The translations under genes and the position numbers were made by a program. The notes beneath the pieces were generated by a model. It was not told where the DNA came from. It saw only the letters and a list, made by a program, of their open reading frames with translations, and did not search any database. 33,550 bases of DNA from Desulfobulbaceae bacterium (GTDB lineage Bacteria > Desulfobacterota > Desulfobulbia > Desulfobulbales > Desulfobulbaceae): NCBI GenBank assembly GCA_019163135.1, contig JAFLKR010000133.1, positions 1 through 33,550 of the forward strand, written 5' to 3'. How positions within the stretch are numbered: position 1 is the stretch's first letter; every line of letters starts with the position of its first letter. This document shows, one piece after another, positions 1-6,399 of this stretch.

Positions 1-293
1 CCAGGGCTCGGACCGGAAGATAGAAACCCAGGCTGGTGGGATGCCAGCGGCCGGTCCAGCCACTGCTGTCCCTTGTGCTGCTGGCAGCCGGGACAGTGAC
101 GGTTGCCGCAGGCGCGGTGCACCAGCTGGCGATGATCACAGTCCGGACAGCGGTGCACCACTGTGCCGAAGGCTTCGGTGCGGCAGGCGCAGATGTCGGC
201 CATCACCTTGCGGTGTTGCGCGGGCATATCCTGGCCGAACCGGCGGAGGTATTCCGGTCCAAAGGTGCGGAAGATCTCGTTGATGCTGCTCAT
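1..293 (-). CDS. IS91-family transposase, N-terminal part (runs off the window)
   Basis: The first 97 codons of a minus-strand gene begin at ATG 293-291 (MSSINEIFRTFGPEY...). A zinc-ribbon pattern is visible: CAC at about 38-40, CPDC at about 51-54, then CGNRHCPGCQ at about 66-75. This Cys cluster followed by a QQWLDRPL stretch is characteristic of the N-terminal zinc-binding domain of IS91/IS801 (HUH, rolling-circle) transposases. The catalytic HUH and tyrosine motifs would lie outside the window. The start codon overlaps the stop of the upstream recombinase as ATGA, so translation is probably coupled. The last 14 residues before the edge do not resemble the LP-x-hydrophobic-FT-x-P segment normally found there, so this copy may be frameshifted or chimeric, but too little sequence remains to decide. 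Confidence 0.7.
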   Translation of the reverse strand, partial: MSSINEIFRTFGPEYLRRFGQDMPAQHRKVMADICACRTEAFGTVVHRCPDCDHRQLVHRACGNRHCPGCQQHKGQQWLDRPLASHQPGFLSSGPSP

Positions 294-964
294 CGCAGAT
301 CCCCCATGAGTGCATCGCCCAACGCGCCCTGCACGGTGGCGATGGCCATGGGGGCGGTGGCATTTTTTGCGGTGTTGCGGCCGCGCCCCACGGCCGGAAA
401 AAGCAGGGCCGGATGCCGGTGGGTGCGCCAATGGTTCCGCAGGATGTTCAACAGTCCGGCGGGCAGCGGCACAAGCCGATCCTTGTCCCCCTTGCCCCGA
501 TGGACATGGATCATCATCCGTTCGCTGTCGCTATCGGTGGTCTCAAGATGGAGCGCCTCCTGCAACCTGAGGCCGCAGGCGTAAACAGTGGAGAGGAAAG
601 CGCGGTTGTGGCTGGTGCGCACTTGAGCAAGCCGCCGCCGCACCTCTTCCTGGGAAAGGACCGAGGGCAGCTTTTTCTCCCGCTGGGCACGCAGGTACTC
701 GAAGGTGCCCCATTCGCGCCGTAGAACTCGGGTGAAAAAGAATTTCAGGCCGCTGTAGCAGATACGCATGGTGCCCGGTGCCCATCGGTTGACGTTTCTC
801 CGATGGAGGAAATAGTCCTGCAGTTCCTCCTCCGTCACGAGATCGGGTGTTTTACCGGCATGTTCCACCAGCAGGCGGATGGCCCGCAGGTAGCATTGTT
901 GCGATTTTTCGGCATATCCAGCGAGTTGCAGGGCTTTGAACGATCTTTCGTACCAGTCGGTCAT
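290..964 (-). CDS. Tyrosine recombinase associated with IS91 element, C-terminally truncated
   Basis: This 224-residue protein has a SAM-like core-binding N-terminal domain (residues 1-95, WYERSFKALQLAGYAEKSQQ) and the first part of the phage-integrase catalytic domain. Catalytic Arg I is in the ACGLRLQEAL motif and the beta-hairpin Lys is in GKGDKDRLVPLP. The protein stops right after the segment that normally precedes the HTLRHSYATHLL box, so the second Arg, the His residues and the nucleophilic Tyr are all missing; full-length relatives are about 60-80 residues longer. The start at 964 is chosen because GGAAAGGAG lies at good spacing upstream; a longer frame to 1159 has no support. Without the nucleophile it should not recombine DNA; it may be a decayed gene or retain only a DNA-binding role. 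Confidence 0.75.
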   Translation of the reverse strand: MTDWYERSFKALQLAGYAEKSQQCYLRAIRLLVEHAGKTPDLVTEEELQDYFLHRRNVNRWAPGTMRICYSGLKFFFTRVLRREWGTFEYLRAQREKKLPSVLSQEEVRRRLAQVRTSHNRAFLSTVYACGLRLQEALHLETTDSDSERMMIHVHRGKGDKDRLVPLPAGLLNILRNHWRTHRHPALLFPAVGRGRNTAKNATAPMAIATVQGALGDALMGDLR

Positions 965-1210
965 GATGATTGCTCCTTTCCAAAAGGGTTGATGGATGGA
1001 AAGAAGCTGACCAGAAGGCCGACGGGTACGAAAGTTTTTATCGAGACAATGAGGGAATCGAGGAAAACGGCAGGCGTGAATGCGGGGGTGGCAGGATGGG
1101 CCTGCCGCGTAGCGGCTTACTTGAACCTCTGAGACTGTTCCACCCTGAGTAGTTAGCAATCTTTTTCGATCGAACCGGTTGTAGGCTCCTCGCCTGACCA
1201 GTCCAAGTTG

Positions 1211-2149
1211 TTACTTGAAATATTCCAGCACATATTTAAAGGCAGTGCCGAACATGATGCACACCAACATGCATTTGATCACTCTTGCAGGCACGAATTT
1301 CTGACAGCGAGCCCCCAGGTACATCCCGGCGATGCCGCCCAGCCCGAAGAGAATCCCCAGCAGCCAGTCCGGAGCAACCGATACCTGCGGATAGAACGGG
1401 GCCAGCACAGTATAAAAACCCACCCCGGCCACCGAGGTAACAAAGGTACCCATCAGGGCCGCCCCGGCCACGGTGTAGACCGGCAGGCCGAAAAAAGTCA
1501 CCAAAAATGGGGCGATGATTGCACCGCCCCCGATGCCGTAAACCCCTCCCACAATCCCAACGATAAAACAGAGAATAAAGATGCCCGTGGTTGAAACATC
1601 GAAGGTCTCTCCCTGGAAGGTATAACCAAACCGTCGCAGGTTGCAGTGCGTGATTTTGACCGTAGCCGCCGGATTGCCGAAAGTGGCGCTTAACGGTCCC
1701 GCCAGCACCTTGCCGGAATCGCTTGGTGCACGGTTCTGGGCCTTGACCGCATTTTCTTTCAGCAGATCTCCCACCATTTTGATGCCGATGTAGAGGATCA
1801 CTGCCGCCGCGAACAGTTTAAAATTGCGAGGATCACGCAACCCGTTGACCCGGACGAAGGCACCGATGAACACCCCCGGCAGGGTTCCGACTACCACCGC
1901 CCAGGTCAACGGCCAGACCATCCTTCCCTCCTTGCAATACCGGTACACCCCGGAAGGGATGGCCACGATATTATACAATTGATTGGTAGAACTCACCGAA
2001 GGACTGGTATAGCCGAGAAAGGACATCTGAAATGGAAGAAGAAGAAAAGCGCCAGAAATCCCACCCATGGAAGTGAAAAAGGAGATAAAAAAAGCGACCA
2101 ATGGAGGAATCCAGAGTTCAACGGTGACGCCGGAGATAGGAAATAGCAT
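1211..2149 (-). CDS. TauE/SafE-family sulfite/organosulfonate exporter
   Basis: This is a 312-residue integral membrane protein of the TauE/SafE (TSUP) family, which exports sulfite, sulfoacetate and similar anions or carries sulfur compounds. Two homologous halves are visible, each opening with a glycine-rich helix: FFTSMGGISGAFLLLPFQ near residue 25 and FIVGIVGGVYGIGGGAIIAPF near residue 195, the family signature repeated. About eight hydrophobic segments are present. The start is supported by AGGAG seven bases upstream of ATG. It lies alone between the IS91 element and the helicase gene, so no operon partner indicates the substrate. In a sulfur-metabolising anaerobe a sulfite or thiosulfate-related role is plausible but is inference. 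Confidence 0.85.
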   Translation of the reverse strand: MLFPISGVTVELWIPPLVAFFISFFTSMGGISGAFLLLPFQMSFLGYTSPSVSSTNQLYNIVAIPSGVYRYCKEGRMVWPLTWAVVVGTLPGVFIGAFVRVNGLRDPRNFKLFAAAVILYIGIKMVGDLLKENAVKAQNRAPSDSGKVLAGPLSATFGNPAATVKITHCNLRRFGYTFQGETFDVSTTGIFILCFIVGIVGGVYGIGGGAIIAPFLVTFFGLPVYTVAGAALMGTFVTSVAGVGFYTVLAPFYPQVSVAPDWLLGILFGLGGIAGMYLGARCQKFVPARVIKCMLVCIMFGTAFKYVLEYFK

Positions 2150-2159
2150 TAGCGGCTCC

Positions 2160-2530
2160 TAATATCGTTCGGGGGGATGACATTGAAACACGATATGTTT
2201 ATTTTTCGTGTCAACATACCCAAAGGAACGCTCGCCGTCAATGCCGAGATGTGCGTGTTCAAGGAATGGTTGTTCGTTGCAGAGGGACGTTGCGCATCAA
2301 CCTACCGATGTAGCGCCGGGCTGCACGCCTGTCATTTCGACTGTAGGGGGAAATTTACACACTGTGGGAGGAAAACGGCCCGAGATCTCGCGCGGTCGAA
2401 AATAGAGGCCGTCGTGATAATCATTATGATGGCGTGGCATCCCGGCCACCTCGGCCGATGCGGCGTTTCCCACATTCCTCCAGCGCGGGTATGAAAGCAA
2501 CATCTTTAAAATTTCCATCAAAATCGTTCG
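2160..2530. other. Gene-free spacer between the helicase and TauE genes
   Basis: No convincing gene was found in these 370 bases. Several open frames exist on both strands but none has a good ribosome-binding site, a recognisable domain or protein-like composition. A short imperfect direct repeat (CTGTAGGGGGAAA and CTGTGGGAGGAAA) begins near 2340 and 2361. The spacer contains the promoter region of the TauE gene, which I could not place exactly. Confidence 0.5.
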
Positions 2531-5002
2531 TTAAAGGGTTTCGCTATAATGCAGGTGGGCCAAAACTAAATTGAGCTCACCGTAGGAATAGTCATCGCCA
2601 AGGGCTATTTTCAACCCTTTGAGGGATGCTTGCGGCAACTCCTGGATTTTCTCTTCAATAGCGCACTGCCTGGCCTCGTCGACCAGACCGCTGAGGCCCA
2701 GTTCGCCATTTTTGATAAAATAGGCCAGATGCCCTTCGATGGTTTGCCGCACCATCCCCCGTGCCTCGACAATCTCATCGATTGACATCCCTTTTTGGTA
2801 TAATTCCAAACTGATTTTTTTGCTGTCCTCCTTGCGGACCGCCCCCATTTTATTCGGCTCGACTGAGTTGGCGGCAGCGATTTCGGGCAAGGTTACTTCT
2901 TCGACCCCATGCTCCCGACGGTAATCGGCAACCAGGGTCACTAGTTCGTCGCCATATTTCTCGGCCAGGCGCTCGCCGATCCCTTTGATCTTTTTGAGGG
3001 CGGCCAGGGTATCGGGCAGATGGACCGCTATCTGCACCAAGGGCTTCTGGTGGAGAATATGGAACGCCGGCACGCCTTGGGCTTCGGCCTTTTTCATTCG
3101 CCAGTCCCGCAATTGCTGGAACAATACCGGATGACCGACATCCGCCTCGGAATAGAGAGGACCTGTGGCTTTGGTCGATTTTTTTTCGGTGGGGATAATA
3201 GCTGCCGCCGAGAGGGCGCGGAGATAACGCGACGGTGAAAAGCCGTCCGCGCAGCTCTGCACTGCGGCCAGTTTGACCGCTCCCTCTTCCCTGAGTTGCT
3301 TGAGAACGTCCAGGATCTTCTTGCGGACCTCCTTGTTGTCGGTCTCCACCTCCAAAGTTTCGAGGCCCGGCAAGAGGATGATTTGCAACTTATCGTTGAA
3401 ATAGGCGGAGGCCTTGGCCAGCCGTTCGAGAATAGCAGGATCGCTGACAGGCGCGACGTTGTCGCTGAAGAGTCTCTGCAACTGCCGCTTGAAATTATCT
3501 CCGACCAGACAAATGACCTCCTGAGTTTGTTGACCAATCGCAAAGATATCGCCGCTGGCCTGGAGCGCGATCACGCTGGCGTTGCCGCGAAGCAGGCCAA
3601 TCAAACGCCCGAGATAACGGCGCAACTGTTCAAAATCAAAACACTCCAGCAGCAACTGTTGCTGGTAACGAATTTTCGCTAGGGCCAATTTCTCCGGGGT
3701 CGGGGGATTGTTCTCGACCCCGGTTACGAAATGGAGGACAGTCGCGTCGGTTTTCACCGCCTGGGGGCTGAGGGGCGAGCTGAGCACCAACCCCTCGAAG
3801 GTGCGGCAGCGGCTCAAGGCCACATAGACCTGGCCAAAGGCAAAGGCGTCCTGGGCGTCGATAATGGCCTTGTCGAAGGTGAGGCCCTGGCTTTTATGAA
3901 TAGTGATGGCCCATGCTGGTTTCAGGGGATACTGCTTGAAGGTGCCGATGATCTTCTGCGAGATTTCGGTGGTTTCGGGATCAACGGTATATTCGATATT
4001 TTCCCAGGTGACCGGTCCGACCTCAATCGTGCCCGTCTCTCCCGGACAGACGACCTCGACGGTATCATCAGAGATCCCGGTAATTTTACCGATTTTGCCG
4101 TTAAAATAGCGCTTTTCAGGACTCATGTCGTTACGGACGAACATCACCTGCGCCCCGACCTTCAGCTCCAGGCTGGCGGCGTTGGGGAAGATATGTTCCG
4201 GGAAATTGCCGTCAATCCGGGCCTCGAAACGGCGGCTCCTGGCCGACAAGGTTTTGAGCTTGGCCGCATTGATGGTATCCGCTCTCCGGTTGTGGGTGCA
4301 GAGGGTAATATACCCCTCGTTCTCCTGCGGCGAAAAATCTGGAAGATAGCGGACGTTGATCCGTGCCAGGGTAGCCTGGTCGAGCTGATTGGTGCGAACC
4401 CGATTGAGGAGGTCGATGAAATTGCTATCCGCCTGGCGATAGATATGCTGCAACTCGATGGGGACCAGCTCGATTCGGCGCAGGGCCTGACTGCTGAAAA
4501 AGTAGGGGGAATCGTAAAAACCCCGAAGCAACTGCCATTCCGCTTCTTTAACCACCGGTGACAACTGATGCAGATCGCCGATCATCAGGAGTTGCACCCC
4601 GCCAAAAGGCAGCTCGCAACGTCGATAGCGCCGGAGCACACTGTCGACCCCATCGAGCATATCGGCCCGGACCATACTGATTTCATCGATCACCAGGAGA
4701 TCGAGACTTCTGATAATGTTCTTCTTTTCCTTGCTAAACCGATGCTGGGCGGTGTGGGCCTCGCTACCGGGAAGGAAAGGACCGAAGGGTAACTGGAAGA
4801 AGGAATGCAGGGTCACCCCGCCGGCATTGATTGCCGCAACCCCGGTTGGCGCGGTGACCACCAGCCGTTTATGGGTCTGTTTTTTAATCGCATGGAGGAA
4901 GGTGGTCTTGCCGGTGCCGGCCTTGCCGGTGAGAAAAACCGAACAGTTGGTCTGCTCGACAAAGGCTTCAGCCAACTGCAGCTCGGGATTGGGAGTGCTC
5001 AT
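2531..5002 (-). CDS. Pif1/RecD-like superfamily 1 helicase with HRDC and C-terminal helix-turn-helix domains
   Basis: An 823-residue ATP-dependent DNA helicase. Helicase motifs are all present: Walker A GKAGTGKTT at residues 26-34, motif Ia APTGVAA at 51-57, Walker B LLVIDEISM at about 102-110, motif III GDLHQLSPV at 142-150, then ITIHKSQGLTFD and VYVALSRCR in the C-terminal RecA-like half, the Pif1-type signature. After residue 600 come an HRDC domain (about 620-690, with the helix-hairpin-like KKIKGIGERLAEKYG) and a RecQ-type helix-turn-helix region (about 720-820). This architecture is known in anaerobic bacteria and its role is probably DNA repair or replication-fork processing. It lies inside the accessory block beside TIR and caspase genes, so a defence-island role cannot be excluded, but there is no direct evidence. 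The start has only a weak Shine-Dalgarno sequence. Confidence 0.85.
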   Translation of the reverse strand: MSTPNPELQLAEAFVEQTNCSVFLTGKAGTGKTTFLHAIKKQTHKRLVVTAPTGVAAINAGGVTLHSFFQLPFGPFLPGSEAHTAQHRFSKEKKNIIRSLDLLVIDEISMVRADMLDGVDSVLRRYRRCELPFGGVQLLMIGDLHQLSPVVKEAEWQLLRGFYDSPYFFSSQALRRIELVPIELQHIYRQADSNFIDLLNRVRTNQLDQATLARINVRYLPDFSPQENEGYITLCTHNRRADTINAAKLKTLSARSRRFEARIDGNFPEHIFPNAASLELKVGAQVMFVRNDMSPEKRYFNGKIGKITGISDDTVEVVCPGETGTIEVGPVTWENIEYTVDPETTEISQKIIGTFKQYPLKPAWAITIHKSQGLTFDKAIIDAQDAFAFGQVYVALSRCRTFEGLVLSSPLSPQAVKTDATVLHFVTGVENNPPTPEKLALAKIRYQQQLLLECFDFEQLRRYLGRLIGLLRGNASVIALQASGDIFAIGQQTQEVICLVGDNFKRQLQRLFSDNVAPVSDPAILERLAKASAYFNDKLQIILLPGLETLEVETDNKEVRKKILDVLKQLREEGAVKLAAVQSCADGFSPSRYLRALSAAAIIPTEKKSTKATGPLYSEADVGHPVLFQQLRDWRMKKAEAQGVPAFHILHQKPLVQIAVHLPDTLAALKKIKGIGERLAEKYGDELVTLVADYRREHGVEEVTLPEIAAANSVEPNKMGAVRKEDSKKISLELYQKGMSIDEIVEARGMVRQTIEGHLAYFIKNGELGLSGLVDEARQCAIEEKIQELPQASLKGLKIALGDDYSYGELNLVLAHLHYSETL

Positions 5003-5115
5003 AGGGGCATTCTGGGGACAATAGGAAATGTTTGAGTACGAAGAACCGGAGGTCCAAAAACAAGGGTGAACAAGTGTCTGGCGGCTTGGCCACCTGATTT
5101 ATTGCAGGACTTAGC

Positions 5116-5166
5116 CAGGTCAGGGGATAAACGACAGATCCGTTTCCCCACCTGACCTGAATTTTT
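5116..5166 (+). terminator. Inverted repeat with T-tract between the caspase and helicase genes
   Basis: CAGGTCA-GGGG near 5116-5125 pairs with CCCC-A-CCTGACCTG ending at 5159, giving an 11-bp stem with one bulged A and a 19-base loop. TTTTT follows at 5162-5166 on the plus strand. Both flanking genes are on the minus strand, so a plus-strand terminator would act against antisense transcription, or the structure serves another purpose such as an operator or an end of the caspase mRNA. Confidence 0.35.
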
Positions 5167-5228
5167 CAATCCAGAGCGCAAACAACGGCTAGGTTTCTGA
5201 CCGGATTTTGCGATTAGAAATTAGATGC

Positions 5229-6023
5229 TTAGGCAAACACCTTGAAGCGGCGAGCCGACTTGGTCCCAAAAATCTGGGGCGATTGCGGCAAGCGGGTGGA
5301 GGGCAGATAGGCCCGAATTTTATTGAACCAGGCCTCGTACGTGGCCGGTGGCTTGGCATCGCGCAGGGCCTTGAGCGCATAGAAGGTAAAGGCGCCGTTG
5401 GGCCGGCCGTTAAAGCTGGTGTCCCAGCTGTACTCCGTGTCCTGGCAGCCGGCCAGAAGCAAATCGCCACCGGCGCGGGTGAAACCAGCGCGTGGCGCCA
5501 CCGTACGCAGTTGGGCCGGAGGCAGCTGATCCTTGGGCATCCAGGCCTCAGGCGGCATGAAGCGAATCTTAGGCATTCCGGGATCGAGCTCCTCATCCAG
5601 GCCACGCGTCACCGAGCCGGAATGACAACTGTCGGAGATCAGGACGATGCGCACTCCGGCGACACGGCGCGAAAACAGGGCGTGGATATCGTCATCGAGC
5701 AGCGCTCCCTTGGTCGACAGGTCGTAGGGGCAAAGAGCCTCGTCGCGACCGTCGGGCTCATCGCCGTTGCGATCCGGAACCCAGGTGCCGTGACCGGAGT
5801 AGGTAAGGATTAAGGTGTCGCCTTTCACCGCTCCTTGGATAATGCCGCCGATCGCTGCAACCATGGCAGCACGAGTCGCCATCGCATCGAGCAAGATACT
5901 GACGGTAAAACCACGTCCTTTCAACTCACTTGCCCAGTCGTTGGCGTCGTTGACGCAACCCGACAGATCATTGCCCGTACCCGGATAATCATTAATACCG
6001 ATGCAAAGTGCCTTGGTGGTCAT
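5229..6023 (-). CDS. Metacaspase-like cysteine protease (peptidase C14 family), putative defence effector
   Basis: This is a 264-residue stand-alone caspase-fold protease. The catalytic dyad is intact: His78 in LTYSGHGTW and Cys133 in LISDSCHSGS. Other metacaspase landmarks are GINDYPG at 9-15, GCVNDANDW at 22-30, the DGRDEALCPYD / LLDDDIH block at 91-113 expected to shape the acidic S1 pocket, and GRPNGAFTFYALKAL near 206-220. There is no signal peptide, membrane helix or extra sensor domain. The start at 6023 is chosen for AGGAGG five bases upstream. The upstream gene encodes a TIR-NB-ARC-TPR protein on the same strand, suggesting a sensor/effector pair in which the protease kills or arrests infected cells. 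A terminator and its own likely promoter lie between them. Substrate and activator are unknown. Confidence 0.85.
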   Translation of the reverse strand: MTTKALCIGINDYPGTGNDLSGCVNDANDWASELKGRGFTVSILLDAMATRAAMVAAIGGIIQGAVKGDTLILTYSGHGTWVPDRNGDEPDGRDEALCPYDLSTKGALLDDDIHALFSRRVAGVRIVLISDSCHSGSVTRGLDEELDPGMPKIRFMPPEAWMPKDQLPPAQLRTVAPRAGFTRAGGDLLLAGCQDTEYSWDTSFNGRPNGAFTFYALKALRDAKPPATYEAWFNKIRAYLPSTRLPQSPQIFGTKSARRFKVFA

Positions 6024-6127
6024 GGTGTCCTCCTTGGTTTCAGGGAAAAACAATTGGCTGGTTGCGTGCCGTCAAGCCGCGCCCTTGCCGGACAATCCGT
6101 TTTAAAACAGTCGCATCTGAATAAATT

Positions 6128-6154
6128 CTTATAGATGAAAGGGAGATACGTCAA
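6128..6154 (-). promoter_or_regulatory. Candidate sigma-70 promoter of the caspase gene
   Basis: On the minus strand TTGACG (6154-6149) and TATAAG (6133-6128) are separated by 15 bases, about 105 bases upstream of the caspase start and downstream of the terminator of the TIR gene. The spacing is shorter than the ideal 17, so this is a tentative call. Confidence 0.35.
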
Positions 6155-6269
6155 GGGTATTTCATCAACCCTTAAAACCTGTTTGCAACTTGCGAGCAGT
6201 AACAAGCGCGTTCCGGTGAGCGTTGCCCTCAACTCGGCACCTTTATTTCACAAGACACCACCATGCCCC

Positions 6270-6310
6270 AAAAAAGCCGCCCCTTCCTCAATTGTCTGAA
6301 GAAGAGGCGG
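6270..6310 (-). terminator. Rho-independent terminator after the TIR-STAND gene
   Basis: On the minus strand a 13-bp stem with two G-U pairs (CCGCCTCTTCTTC with GAGGAAGGGGCGG), an 8-base loop and a following run of six T (6275-6270) form a canonical terminator, about 90 bases beyond the stop codon of the TIR gene. It separates that transcript from the caspase gene. Confidence 0.75.
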
Positions 6311-6399
6311 ATAGGGTACGGTGAGGATGATGCCTGTAACTAAAAGGGAGAGTCCCGCTTGATGGGGAGCTGTGCGTCACCTGGGGCAGTGGTTATCGG

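Larger units (their letters stand above)
1..964 (-). mobile_element. IS91-type element, partial (transposase plus accessory tyrosine recombinase)
   Basis: Two overlapping minus-strand genes, a tyrosine recombinase followed by a zinc-binding IS91/IS801-type transposase, form the arrangement seen in the IS91 subgroup that carries an accessory recombinase. The transposase leaves the window on the left, so only the upstream (terIS-side) part of the element is present. The right end is not defined; it must lie between the recombinase start at 964 and the end of the TauE gene at 1211. No obvious end sequence was recognised. The recombinase is truncated, so the copy may not be active. Confidence 0.6.

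Noticed and set aside
1165-1180. TTCGATCGAA and AACCGGTT palindromes next to the IS91 element, considered as terIS
   Set aside because: Short palindromes are common and do not match any element end I can recognise.
2338-2380. Two-copy 13-base imperfect repeat resembling the start of a tandem array
   Set aside because: Only two copies, no regular spacer; not a CRISPR array or minisatellite.
2177-2494. 105-codon plus-strand ORF in the TauE-helicase gap
   Set aside because: The purine run before its ATG is directly adjacent and too close to act, and the residues do not resemble a protein family.
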